Of a DNA stretch of 64,000 nucleotides, positions 1-8,482 are shown one piece after another. The number at the start of each line of letters is the position of its first letter. Position 1 is the stretch's first letter. The notes beneath the pieces were generated by a model. It was not told where the DNA came from. It worked only from the letters and a program-made list of their open reading frames with translations, and did not search any database. The stretch is taken from the NCBI RefSeq assembly GCF_000013385.1, contig NC_007760.1, forward strand, positions 4,438,001 to 4,502,000, written 5' to 3'. The translations under genes and the position numbers were made by a program. Source of the DNA: Anaeromyxobacter dehalogenans 2CP-C (lineage in GTDB: Bacteria; Myxococcota; Myxococcia; Myxococcales; Anaeromyxobacteraceae).

Positions 1-869
1 TCCGCATCATGTCGCGTCTGACGAATCGGCTACGGCGCGGCGGGATCCAGCCCACCCTCGCCTTGCTCGGCGCGATGACGAAGTACCCGCGATCGTCTAC
101 TCCGTCCCGCCCCCCCACCGATGGCCGCGCATCAGAGAAGAAGTACGGCTTCTTTCAGGACGATCAGGAAGCGGCGCTGCACTCATTCAGCGAACTCGGA
201 ATGGTCGAGCGCGTGCCGGGAATGTTCGTGCGCCACCCTCTCGCGTTTCTCACCGAGGCTGCGGACGACATCTGCTACGTCGTCATGGACCTAGAGGACG
301 CGTTCAAGCTGAAGCTGGTCTCGTTCGACACGGCCAGCGACTGGCTGAAACGTCTCACGGCGGACCCGAAACCGTCCAAGGGTGAGTTCCGCGCCAGCTC
401 AGAGCTGTCTCGTCTTCGAGCCAGCGCCGTCCATTCGATGACGATGGCATGCGCCAAGGTGTTCGAAGACAACCTCGATGGAATTGAGGACGGCACGTTC
501 GACACTCCGCTCATCGCCGCCACGGCGTTCGCGAACGACTACAAGGCGCTCAAGCGGTTCGAGCAGGAGCACGTGTACACGGACGAGCGGGCACTGCAGA
601 TCGAGTACGCGGGATATGAGACGCTCGCCGGACTGCTGACGGCGTTTTGCGACGCAGCGCTGTCAGACAAGGCGACGCGCAGTCAGGAGAAGCTGCTGCG
701 ACTCCTTCCGGAGGACTCATTCGACCGGCCGGACGTGGCTAAGAACGATCGGGCTTCGCTGACGAGGTACCAGCGCGTGCTCGCGATGACGGACTTCGTC
801 TCGGGGATGACGGATTCGTACGCGGTCGAGCTGTACCAGAAGCTTTCCGGCATCAAGCTGCCGGCGTGA
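1..869 (+). CDS. dgt: dGTPase (deoxyguanosinetriphosphate triphosphohydrolase), C-terminal part
   Basis: The open frame runs in from the left edge (codons begin at base 3, reading R-I-M-S-R-L-T-N), so the ATG at base 9 is probably internal and the true start lies outside the window. The visible part matches the C-terminal half of bacterial dGTPases: the FRIxSRL helix, a KYPRSS segment equivalent to the family's KYPW, and the closing MTDFVSGMTDSYAVELY motif. The HD metal-binding residues would lie upstream. The family hydrolyses dGTP (and other dNTPs) to deoxynucleoside plus triphosphate, acting in dNTP pool control and, in some cases, phage defence. Stop TGA at 867-869; IS debris follows directly. 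Family assignment is good; function of this copy cannot be checked without the HD half. Confidence 0.82.
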   Translation, partial: RIMSRLTNRLRRGGIQPTLALLGAMTKYPRSSTPSRPPTDGRASEKKYGFFQDDQEAALHSFSELGMVERVPGMFVRHPLAFLTEAADDICYVVMDLEDAFKLKLVSFDTASDWLKRLTADPKPSKGEFRASSELSRLRASAVHSMTMACAKVFEDNLDGIEDGTFDTPLIAATAFANDYKALKRFEQEHVYTDERALQIEYAGYETLAGLLTAFCDAALSDKATRSQEKLLRLLPEDSFDRPDVAKNDRASLTRYQRVLAMTDFVSGMTDSYAVELYQKLSGIKLPA

Positions 870-907
870 GCGGTGTCATGCTCAACTAGCGCTCGGCGCG
901 ATGGCCA

Positions 908-1279
908 TCATGGCTCCCCCTCGGCCACCACGAAGACCTCGGCCCACGCCCTGATTTCCAGCTGCGAGCGCTTCTCTTCCCACACACCGTCGAGCACGCG
1001 AAGGACCTGTCCCACTTCGTGGCGAGGAAGCAGCTTCGCGACTGCGGCCTCGTACACGACCGCAACTTCGGCACCAGTTCGCGACCGCGCGAGGAAGCCG
1101 TGCTCACCTGCGCCAGCGGTCACTACAAGCTCAGAATCGCCACGTCCATCAGCGAGGGCCGCCCGCTCTCCAACGGACCACCCAGGGGCGCAGCGCGCCC
1201 GAACAGGACACCACTGACAGGCGGCGCCCGGCTTCGCGTCAGCTGGGCGTCCGAGTAGCACATCGGTGAGCTGCGACAC
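908..1279 (-). pseudogene. possible C-terminal remnant of a PD-(D/E)XK nuclease
   Basis: A 123-codon frame with a GTG as its first possible start. Its N-terminal third contains ACQWCPVRARC, a CxxCPxRxxC arrangement typical of the C-terminal Fe-S or zinc cluster of RecB/Cas4-like PD-(D/E)XK nucleases. The remaining 85 residues are not recognised. No nuclease core is visible upstream in this frame. A neighbouring minus-strand frame (1123-1500) contains VTDLYFLAGG and SVDVTHP, which might be decayed nuclease-core strands displaced by a frameshift. The gene sits between the dGTPase and transposon debris. I read it as a decayed fragment, but it may be noncoding; a short real gene of unknown function cannot be excluded. 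Confidence 0.3.
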
Positions 1280-1399
1280 GGATGAGTAACGTCCACTGAA
1301 GTGGTGTACGGGCCGCCGGCCAAGAAGTAGAGGTCGGTGACCAGCGCGTCATCCTTGCGGAAACCGTCGCCAAACGGGATTCCGACAACAAGAGAGACG

Positions 1400-1513
1400 A
1401 TGGCCGCCACGGCCAGCATCGACGCTATCGAATGGCTTGGCAAGCAGGTGGAGGCAGCGCCTGACGGGCTGCGGAAGATGCTCACCGAGATGGTGAACAT
1501 CCTGATGAATGTT
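1400..1513 (+). pseudogene. IS256-family transposase N-terminal fragment
   Basis: From ATG at 1400 the frame reads MAATASIDAIEWLGKQ, then LRKMLTEMVNILMN. This is the N-terminus of IS256/mutator-type transposases, in which LRxM...F/V..LMSAEAD leads to a CGAPYGER motif. Similarity stops after LMN at about codon 38; the continuation (VGARRADCYPCL) is unrelated. No DDE core follows. The breakpoint lies about 20 bp before an array of IS-end-like repeats, suggesting one element was cut by the insertion or excision of another. Confidence 0.55.
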
Positions 1514-1532
1514 GGCGCTCGCCGCGCGGACT

Positions 1533-1577
1533 GTTACCCATGTCTCCGGTCTGACCGTTACCCATGTTGCCGGTTTG
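1533..1577. repeat. two tandem 21-bp repeats, probable end of an IS element
   Basis: Two copies of a 21-bp unit (1533-1553 and 1557-1577, period 24 bp) begin GTTACCCATGT and end CCGGT(C/T)TG; 18 of 21 positions agree. Tandem transposase-binding repeats of this kind at an element end are typical of IS21/IS481-type insertion sequences. No matching transposase or second end is seen in the window, so this is probably a solo remnant. Confidence 0.5.
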
Positions 1578-1630
1578 GACCCGGGCTGAATCGAACTTGC
1601 TTGTATTGCCGTTCCTGTTGCGCTCACGGC

Positions 1631-2482
1631 TCAGCGCATCGTCAAGGGTGTGCTTGCTAGTATTCGCGAAGCACGCTCGACCCGCGGAAGCCTGGCCAAC
1701 ATGGCGCAGACTGCGCTCGACCGATGCACCCGCAAATCGTTGAGGAGCACGGAATTGGACAAGGTGCCGTGCGTGCGCAGGCGATCCCACGCGAGATTGA
1801 ACATCCAGGCCGGGATGGGCTCGGCGCCGCCCGTGCGGCCGCGAGACCGCTCCGTCTCGACGTGGACCTCGACCGGCGTGAGCTCCACGACTCGGTTCTT
1901 GCAAGGTCGCGGTCCGAGCGTCATGAACACGGGAGACCGCTGCACCTCGGCGCGCAGCGCCCGGTAGAGATCCGGCTCGAAGGGCTCCTCGACGCGCTCA
2001 GCGGCCTGCGGTGTCCACCGCTCGACGCGGTCGTCCGACCACAGCGCCTCCGCCCAGTCCCATGCTCGCGCGAGCGGCACGTCCTCACGCACACCATGCA
2101 TCGCGACGGCGGCCTCGAGGTTCGTGGCGAGTCCCCCGGTCAGGTTCGCGGAGCCCACGACAGCCCGTGCGACGACGCGGCTCGAACCGAGGTACAGCTT
2201 GGGGTGGAAAGTCCGGCCGCCTGGATTCAGCACGCGAACATCGAGTCCAAGACCGGCCGCCATCGACAGCGCAGACGGAGTCGTCGTCTGAAACGTCGTC
2301 GTCACGAGGAGCCGCGAGCGCGCATTGCGGGCCCGCAGCGCCTCGAGCTCGTTCTGGAGCAGATGAAGGCCCTTCTCCTGGACGAACGCGACACAGAGGA
2401 ACGCTTCCTCCGCATCGTTCAGCGTCGCCCGGACTGCATGCAGCAGCGACCGGTCGCTCGTGGTCACCGTCTCGACGTTCAT
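1631..2482 (-). CDS. PLD-superfamily (HKD) nuclease-like protein
   Basis: A 283-residue phospholipase D-like protein. The HxK motif is FHPKLYLG (His93, Lys95) followed by VVGSANLTGG (Asn113), the usual order H-x-K...GSANLT of single-HKD proteins that act as dimers. The C-terminal part contains GTLSNSVLLNDLRVHRSSAV, like the tail of restriction-associated PLD proteins. The start is set at ATG 2482 (MNVETVTTSD); an upstream in-frame ATG at 2578 lies inside the HNH gene. It begins 22 bp after the stop of that HNH gene, so the two are probably co-transcribed. Likely a DNA-cleaving or DNA-binding partner of the HNH protein (inference). Its last codons run up against IS debris, so the 3' end could be altered. 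Confidence 0.75.
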   Translation of the reverse strand: MNVETVTTSDRSLLHAVRATLNDAEEAFLCVAFVQEKGLHLLQNELEALRARNARSRLLVTTTFQTTTPSALSMAAGLGLDVRVLNPGGRTFHPKLYLGSSRVVARAVVGSANLTGGLATNLEAAVAMHGVREDVPLARAWDWAEALWSDDRVERWTPQAAERVEEPFEPDLYRALRAEVQRSPVFMTLGPRPCKNRVVELTPVEVHVETERSRGRTGGAEPIPAWMFNLAWDRLRTHGTLSNSVLLNDLRVHRSSAVCAMLARLPRVERASRILASTPLTMR

Positions 2483-2504
2483 GGTCGCGAGTTCGGAGCC
2501 GCGG

Positions 2505-3434
2505 TCACGCGGCCCCCTGCTCGAACACGTTGTCGTTGTGCCAGCGGAGCAGTTCCGCATCCGGCCGATCGGCCACACGAGGCGGCAGCTTGATGGTGCG
2601 CCCCTCCATCGAGTAGTACGCCTTGCCGTTCTCCCACTCCTCTGCGAGTCGGCGGCTCACCACGAACCGATGGTCCGGCGTCACGGTCACGTAGCCGGTG
2701 TCGAACAGCCGGTGGATATCCGCGCGAAGCAGCAGGCCGTTGGCGACGTCGTGCGACCCGTCGGCCCCATACGGCCGGATGTGGGCAGCCTCGAGGACGG
2801 GGAGCGAGTGCTCGCCGCTCACGGCGCAGGCGCCGCCGTAGGCACCGGTCACAGCCACCCGGAACGTTCCCTGGCCGAGACGTGGCCGAACCAGCTGCGG
2901 CTGGCCGAAACGTTCAGCTACCGGCTCGCTCGCGTTCACGACCGCCGCGACCGGAGCCATCCGGGCGGCTCGCTCGCGGCAGGCCTCCCAGATGCGGCGG
3001 CCCTCGCCCTGCTGGAGATCGTATCCGGAACCTGAAACGATGTTTGGCCGCCAGTCGCGAGGCTGTTCGACCCAGTCCCCGTCGGCGAAGAACCACGGGG
3101 TCGCGACCATGATGCAGCCGATCCGATGCGCCGGGCCGCCGGTACCGCGGGCGTAGCGGCCGACCCTCGTCGCCATCGCGTCGAACGTCACTGCCCCGTT
3201 CTTCTCACCGAAGGCATCCCAGGCGAGGCGCGGAGTCGCCGCCTCGTACCGGGCGAAGATGCCGAAGCCGCCGATGGCGTTGTGCGGTGCCTTCAGCTTG
3301 AAGAAGAACGGCGTCCCGGGTGGCGCATTGAACCCGTGGGCAGAGGGCTGCCAGAAGTTCACCTCCTCCAGCGGCTGACGCGCGCGAAGGAACGTGAACC
3401 AGTCATGGTCAGTGGTGGCGATGTAACCGCGCAC
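2505..3434 (-). CDS. HNH endonuclease with N-terminal PUA/EVE-like domain
   Basis: A 309-residue protein. The C-terminal third is an HNH_2-type nuclease: Cys203, then EAAHIRPYG (His218), ANGLLLRADIHRLFD (Asn232, His241). The N-terminal 140 residues carry NFWQPS, PFFFKLKAP and AIGGFGIFARY, which resemble the beta-barrel core of PUA/EVE-like modified-base readers; this similarity is my judgement by eye. The layout reader plus HNH is typical of modification-dependent (type IV-like) restriction enzymes. The gene precedes the PLD nuclease by 22 bp, same strand. Start ATG 3434; no longer start improves the fit. Function as a restriction enzyme is inference; nuclease family is secure. Confidence 0.8.
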   Translation of the reverse strand: MRGYIATTDHDWFTFLRARQPLEEVNFWQPSAHGFNAPPGTPFFFKLKAPHNAIGGFGIFARYEAATPRLAWDAFGEKNGAVTFDAMATRVGRYARGTGGPAHRIGCIMVATPWFFADGDWVEQPRDWRPNIVSGSGYDLQQGEGRRIWEACRERAARMAPVAAVVNASEPVAERFGQPQLVRPRLGQGTFRVAVTGAYGGACAVSGEHSLPVLEAAHIRPYGADGSHDVANGLLLRADIHRLFDTGYVTVTPDHRFVVSRRLAEEWENGKAYYSMEGRTIKLPPRVADRPDAELLRWHNDNVFEQGAA

Positions 3435-3648
3435 GCCCTCAGACTACAGCGTGGCGCTGGCTCGAGTCCGCCTTCCCGCGCCACTGCCGTACCATGCGTG
3501 AGGTACACGGTTCGTTCTGGGACGGTTGGAGCAGGGGCGCCGACAGTCGTCCGCGTTCCCGAGCCATGTGGCTTGACGAGTGCGTCCTCGAAATCTCCTT
3601 CGGTATCTCGTACGCTCAGGCGAAGCGAAGTCGGAGGGGGGGCGGCAG

Positions 3649-4068
3649 ATGGGGAAGTATGGGAATGCGGCGTTGCGCGCGACTGAGCTGGTCTCTAACC
3701 GTACGTGTAGAGCTCCATCGGACGCTTGGAGCATCGCCATCAAGGAGCTCTTTCCGAGCAGCCCGAGCTCTCAGAAGAAGGCATGCCCTAAAGGCGCGTA
3801 TCTCGGGTTGTGCGAGGAAGGGCTCATCCTCGGGGTACCGCGTGGCAGTTACACGCGCAGCGACGATAACAAGCGGTACGCCGTTGATGCCGTCCAACTC
3901 CTGCGACGAGAGCCCGACCTTGCTGATGCTTCGGCGCGCGACAGCGGCGCCACGAATCTCTGGCTGCTCGTCATGCGCGGCAAAAGGAAGACCCCGAACC
4001 ACCAGATGGATGTCGTGCTGTCCCTGTGGAACCACGGCCTGATCGCGGGCAGCCGTACGCCTCGTTGA
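3649..4068 (+). CDS. DUF6979 family protein
   Basis: A 139-residue protein starting MGKYGNAALRATELV. The segments SSQKKACPKGAYLGLCEEGL and NHQMDVVLSLWNHGLI match my recollection of the DUF6979 family, small proteins of unknown function often found in mobile or accessory regions. The start at 3649 is supported by a strong purine-rich ribosome site (tcggagggggggcgg) ending a few bases upstream; an upstream in-frame ATG at 3580 lacks this. It is divergent from the HNH-PLD pair and flanked by about 200-380 bp of non-coding sequence. No catalytic motif recognised. Confidence 0.75.
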   Translation: MGKYGNAALRATELVSNRTCRAPSDAWSIAIKELFPSSPSSQKKACPKGAYLGLCEEGLILGVPRGSYTRSDDNKRYAVDAVQLLRREPDLADASARDSGATNLWLLVMRGKRKTPNHQMDVVLSLWNHGLIAGSRTPR

Positions 4069-4450
4069 CCACCAGCTGAACGCCCGTTAGACGCGACTTC
4101 GCCTTTCTCACGTGTCATCTGCGTGCGAAGTGCTCCCGGCATGGCGACCTCGCCGCGTACTACTCGAGCGCGACGCGTGGCGCTTCGAGCTACGTAAGCA
4201 GGGGCACGCCCCGTCCTAATGGCTCGTATCAGCTCATTTTGCATACGAGCGCCACTGTGCGCGCTGAGAGGCCCCGTCGCGGGAGCGTGGCGGCGCGACC
4301 GCACCCGACGAACGCTGCGGGTCTTGCGGTGTTCGCGCCGCCTTTCGACAAGCGCCTCTTCGCACCGGTGTCGATGACGCCTTCAGGCCGGACCTTCCTT
4401 CGTGCCCCGTGTGCCCCGGAACGACCGAACGCATTCGCGGCCGCCACTGC
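4069..4450. other. intergenic region, no gene recognised
   Basis: Between the DUF6979 gene and the convergent helicase gene. Short frames on both strands have no family-like motifs. It contains AACGCCCGTTAGACGC at 4079-4094, which looks like one half of an integron attC core, but no partner half was found. Nothing else seen. Confidence 0.5.
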
Positions 4451-7400
4451 CTACCCCGCCCGCAGCGTCGCGTACGCCTCGAAGAACGCCGGCGGGATCG
4501 GCGCCTCCAGCTCCCAGGTGATGCTCATGGGTCGGCTCCCCTGGTGCGAGCGGTAGCGGACGGGACCCAGGAACGTGAACTGGTCGTCCACGGTAGGCCG
4601 CGCGAACAGGTAGAACCGCCAGCCCTGCCGGTGCCCGTCGATGTAGGCCTGTCCGGTGGGCGAGCTCTCGCTCGTCGTGCTCTGCGATTGCCAGTGAAAC
4701 AGGGTGGGCGAGATGGCGTAGTCCTCGTACGAGGTCGTGGGCGAGAACCGACCGCTCGTGGACTTGTCGATGGTGACGAAGAAGAGCTGCACCTTCTGGT
4801 CCGTCATCCGGTGCACGCCCTCCATGGAGAAGACGCGCTTCTCGACGGTGGACTTCCCGACGGCGGCGAAGACCTCCTCGCGTGCGTAGGTGCGGTGAAC
4901 GGCGAGCGGCCAGTCTGGCGGGACGTCCGCCACGCGGGACCCGACGGCAACCCGCTCGTCGAGCACGTCGCAGAGCTCAGCGAGCTCCTCGCGAAGCGGT
5001 GCGCTCGAGAGCAGCGGCGCGAGCAGCGCCTCGATCGACGACGCCGCGCCGTTGAAGAGGCGGATCGCGAGCATCAGGAGGCGCCGGCGGGTCCGCTCAT
5101 CGTCGGCGTCTAGCCGCGCCGTCGGCTCGACCGCGAGCCGCCGGTAGAGCCGCAGCCGCTCGGGCTCGTCGATGTGCGCGAGGTTTCCCATCCGCCTGGA
5201 CGTGCGCTCCTCCTCTTCGGACCCCTCCGCCGGCAAGAGCCCGGCGGCGCGGCGCAGGGTCGTCCAGCCTCGGACGCTGCTCGAGTAGACGTCGTCCAGC
5301 TCGCGGCCGGTCGCATCCAGGAACTCGGCGAGCGTGATCCGGGGCCGCTCCCGCGCGAGCGCCTTCAGCTCCTGCGCGAGCCGAGCCTGGCCGCCGCGGA
5401 TGGCTTGCCTCAGGTTGTCGAGCACGATGTCGCGTGCGACGCGCTCGAGCTGGAGATGACATCCGGAGGGCAAGGTCGGGAACCCGCCCTGGACCGCGCG
5501 CTGGAGGTGGCCGCGCGGGATCCCGGTCATGGCGGTGAGCTTGCGATCGAACCGATACTCCGCCCGCTGCTGGCCGATGAAGTCGAGGACGAGCGCCTGC
5601 GTCTTCCCGGGATGCAGCCGCAGCCCGCGCCCGAGCTGCTGCAGGAACAGGGTCGCGCTCTCGGTGGGCCGGAGCAGGAGCAGCGTGTCGACGAACGGCA
5701 GGTCGACGCCCTCGTTGTAGAGGTCGCAGGTGAACAGGAACGCGACCTCGCCGCGCTCGAGCTTGCGCGGAGCCTCGTCGCGCTCATCGGCGTCGGTCGC
5801 GCCGTGGATGACGAGCGACGGGATGCCGGCCTCGGTGAACTTCCGCGCCATGAACTCCGCGTGCGCGACCGAGACACAGAAGCCGAGGCCTCGCGCGGTC
5901 TCGGGGTGGCCGTGGAGCTCCCTCAGCTTCGAGAGCACCAGGCGCGCCCGCTCGTCGTTGCCGGTGTAGACCTTGTCGAGGCCGCCGAGGTCGTACCCGC
6001 CTCGCCGCCACTCCACCCCCTCCAGCGAGACGCCGTCGGCGACGCCGTAGTACTCGAACGGCGCGAGCAGCTGCTTCTCGAGCGCGTGCCACAGCCGGAT
6101 GTCCGCGGCGACGTGGTGATCGAACCAGCCGAGGACGTCGAGCCCGTCGGCGCGCTCGGGGGTCGCGGTGAGTCCGAGCAGGATCTTCGGCGCCACCGCC
6201 TCGAGCAGCCGCCCATACGTCTTCGCGGCGGCGTGGTGGAACTCGTCCACGATGACCGTGTGCCAGTAGTCGCGGCCGAGCGCCGCGGGGAGGTCCTTGC
6301 GGTCGAGGCTCTGGATGGTGGCGAAGAGGTGCTCGTACGACCCCGGCGTCGAACCGCCCTTGAGGAGCTCGCCGAAGCTGTGGTCGCGCAGGACGTTGCG
6401 GAAGGCGTGCAGCGCCTGCTCGAGGATCTCCTCGCGGTGCGCGACGAACAGGAGGCGCGGCCGGACGCCGTCCTTCACCTGGGCCGCGTAGTCGAACGCG
6501 GCGATCATGGTCTTGCCGGTCCCGGTCGCGGCGACGACCAGGTTCTTCCAGCGCCCGTGCTCCTCGCGCTCGACCCGGAGCTTCTCCAGGATGGCCCGCT
6601 GGTACTCGTACGGACGCAGGTCGAAGAAGAATGGCGTCGCGGCCCCGCGCTCCCCTCGCTCCGACGACAGCGCCGCCTGCAGCCTGCGCACCGCGTCCGG
6701 CTGGTCGGGGTGGTACGGCTCGAACTCGCCATCCTCCCACAGCGAGGCGAACGCACCCCGGAACTTCTCGACGATGGCGCGGGACTCGACCTCGCTCGCC
6801 TTCAGGTTCCACTCGATGCCGTCGGACAGCGCCGCGGACGAGACGTTCGCCGAGCCGACGTACACCGAGCTGAACCCGGTCGCTCGATGGAACTGCCACG
6901 CCTTCGCGTGCAGCCGGGTCCGGCGCGCGTCGAACGAGACGCGGACCTCGGCGCCGGGGAGGCGCGCGATCGCGTCCAGCGCCTCCCGGTCGGTCGCGCC
7001 CATGTACGTGGTGGTGAGGACCCTCAGCTTCTTCCCGGCCCGCGCGAACGCCTCGAACGCGCTCCGGAGCCGCCGCCAGCCGTGCCACTTGATGAACGAC
7101 ACCAGCATGTCGACCGCGTCGGCGCTCTCGATCTCGGCGGCGAGCTCCGCGCCGAGGCGGGGCTCGTTCCGGGCGTGGGTGAGGAGCGTCGAGACGCCGA
7201 GGGGAACGGTGGGCCGCGCGGGCGGCGCTGGCGGCGGGTGGATGGCGAGGAGCAGCTCGGGAGGCACCACGAGCGACGTCCCCTCGAGCGCCTCCGAGTC
7301 CACCTTCGTCCTGAGGACGCCCAGCAGCTCGTTCACGAGCTCGGCCTGGCTCGCCGGACCGCCGTCCTTCGGGAGCGCCCGCAGCGTCCGCTCGAGCTCG

Positions 7401-7552
7401 GCCGCGAAGTATCGCGCGAGGCGCTCGTGCGCGGCGGCGGCGTCCAGCGGCTGGCGCACGGAGCGCTCGGAGGCGGCGAGGCCCGCGAGCGCGTCCGTCG
7501 TGGAGGTGCTGAGGAGGAGGTCGTAGACGCCGGCGGGGAGGCGCTTCGTCAT
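4451..7552 (-). CDS. PLD-SF2 helicase-DUF3427 protein
   Basis: A 1033-residue fusion. Domains in order: an N-terminal PLD/HKD domain (about 120-270) with LHAKAWQF (His215, Lys217) and VGSANVSSAAL; an SF2 helicase core with Walker A AATGTGKT (341-348), VDEFHH (435-440), GLTATPER (460-467) and motif VI QQLGRGLR (638-645); and a C-terminal DUF3427 domain (about 780-1030) with FFVTIDKS and YEDYAIS. This PLD-helicase-DUF3427 layout is widespread in bacteria and often found in defence or mobile loci; it probably translocates on DNA or RNA and cleaves with the PLD site (inference). All key residues are intact. No clear ribosome site precedes ATG 7552. Convergent with DUF6979. Confidence 0.88.
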   Translation of the reverse strand: MTKRLPAGVYDLLLSTSTTDALAGLAASERSVRQPLDAAAAHERLARYFAAELERTLRALPKDGGPASQAELVNELLGVLRTKVDSEALEGTSLVVPPELLLAIHPPPAPPARPTVPLGVSTLLTHARNEPRLGAELAAEIESADAVDMLVSFIKWHGWRRLRSAFEAFARAGKKLRVLTTTYMGATDREALDAIARLPGAEVRVSFDARRTRLHAKAWQFHRATGFSSVYVGSANVSSAALSDGIEWNLKASEVESRAIVEKFRGAFASLWEDGEFEPYHPDQPDAVRRLQAALSSERGERGAATPFFFDLRPYEYQRAILEKLRVEREEHGRWKNLVVAATGTGKTMIAAFDYAAQVKDGVRPRLLFVAHREEILEQALHAFRNVLRDHSFGELLKGGSTPGSYEHLFATIQSLDRKDLPAALGRDYWHTVIVDEFHHAAAKTYGRLLEAVAPKILLGLTATPERADGLDVLGWFDHHVAADIRLWHALEKQLLAPFEYYGVADGVSLEGVEWRRGGYDLGGLDKVYTGNDERARLVLSKLRELHGHPETARGLGFCVSVAHAEFMARKFTEAGIPSLVIHGATDADERDEAPRKLERGEVAFLFTCDLYNEGVDLPFVDTLLLLRPTESATLFLQQLGRGLRLHPGKTQALVLDFIGQQRAEYRFDRKLTAMTGIPRGHLQRAVQGGFPTLPSGCHLQLERVARDIVLDNLRQAIRGGQARLAQELKALARERPRITLAEFLDATGRELDDVYSSSVRGWTTLRRAAGLLPAEGSEEEERTSRRMGNLAHIDEPERLRLYRRLAVEPTARLDADDERTRRRLLMLAIRLFNGAASSIEALLAPLLSSAPLREELAELCDVLDERVAVGSRVADVPPDWPLAVHRTYAREEVFAAVGKSTVEKRVFSMEGVHRMTDQKVQLFFVTIDKSTSGRFSPTTSYEDYAISPTLFHWQSQSTTSESSPTGQAYIDGHRQGWRFYLFARPTVDDQFTFLGPVRYRSHQGSRPMSITWELEAPIPPAFFEAYATLRAG

Positions 7553-7668
7553 CGACCGGCGAGGCTAGCACGAACCGTGCGGGGTGGACTCTGGTCCCGC
7601 ACCTTCACCATCGAGGATCCTGCACGTATCCTGTTCAGCCCCGCGAAGCGTGATTAGAAGAGCAACGC

Positions 7669-8385
7669 ATGACTCGCGACGGTCAGCGCCAGGCATTCTT
7701 TCACGGTACCCGCGACCCGCTCCAGACTGGGCAACTCATCCACCCCCGCCGCTCCTTCGATCGCGGTCCTGACGCCAAACCGCAGGCCCTCGTTCTCCTC
7801 AGCCGCGCTCTCGACGACGCCATCTGGGCGGCGGAGCTGGCCGCGGGCGATGGGCCCGGGAGAGTCTATGTCGTCGAGCCGACCGGTCCGGTGGAGTTAG
7901 CAGTTCCGTCCATGGGCCCGGGCGGTCCCGGGCATCCATGGATGTCGTGCTGCTCCCGTGAGCCGTTGCGGGTGGTCGGCGAGGTCACCGGGTGGCCGCT
8001 CTATCACGGCACGCGCGCCGACCTGCGCCGCGGGGATCTGATCGAACCGGGGCGCCTCGCCAACTTCGGAGCGGCGCCGAGAACGGCGAACCACGTCTAC
8101 TTCACCCGCACGCTGGACGCGGCCACCTGGGGCGCGGAGCTGGCCGCCGGCGAGGGACGCGGCCGGATCTATCTCGTCGAACCGACCGGGCCCTTCGAGG
8201 ACGACCCGAACCTGACCAACAAGAAGTTCAGGGGCAATCCGACCAAGTCCTTCCGCTCGCGCAGCCCGCTGCGCGTGACGGGCGAGCTGACGACGTGGCA
8301 AGGGCACACGCCGGAGGCCGTCCAGGCCAGGAAGGATGGGCTGGCGCGGCTCCAGCAACTCGGGGACGTCGTGATCGACGATTAG
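7669..8385 (+). CDS. arr: Arr-type rifampin ADP-ribosyltransferase, tandem double domain
   Basis: A 238-residue protein, roughly twice the usual Arr length (about 140). The second half (109-225) is a canonical Arr domain: LYHGTRADL (His113), NHVYFTRTLD (Tyr144), EPTGPFEDDPNLTNKKF (Asp178/179), then GNPTKSFRSRSPLRVTGEL. These match the His-Tyr-Asp triad described for Arr. The first half (9-108) is a clear duplicate (FFHGTRDPLQ, AIWAAELAAG, VYVVEPTGP, EPLRVVGEV) but has Leu43 where Tyr is expected and lacks the DDPNLTN segment, so it is probably inactive. Arr enzymes inactivate rifamycins by ADP-ribosylation using NAD+. The gene is monocistronic. The second domain is very likely active; the role of the first is unknown. 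Confidence 0.88.
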   Translation: MTRDGQRQAFFHGTRDPLQTGQLIHPRRSFDRGPDAKPQALVLLSRALDDAIWAAELAAGDGPGRVYVVEPTGPVELAVPSMGPGGPGHPWMSCCSREPLRVVGEVTGWPLYHGTRADLRRGDLIEPGRLANFGAAPRTANHVYFTRTLDAATWGAELAAGEGRGRIYLVEPTGPFEDDPNLTNKKFRGNPTKSFRSRSPLRVTGELTTWQGHTPEAVQARKDGLARLQQLGDVVIDD

Positions 8386-8482
8386 AAGACGGCGCGCCGC
8401 CGACTGGCGGCTCCCAGCCGGCGCCGGCGCATCGCCGTAGCGGGCGGAGTTGCGATGCCGTCGTGGCGACCGCACCCGGTCG

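Noticed and set aside
1123-1500. A separate minus-strand 125-codon gene
   Set aside because: Its middle overlaps transposase and nuclease remnants in other frames and its ends are not protein-like.
1533-1577. Tandem repeats as a CRISPR array
   Set aside because: Only two units, separated by 3 bp, with no spacers and no cas genes.
4079-4094. attC-like core AACGCCCGTTAGACGC after the DUF6979 gene
   Set aside because: No matching inverse core site was found within about 100 bp on either side, so an integron cassette is not supported.
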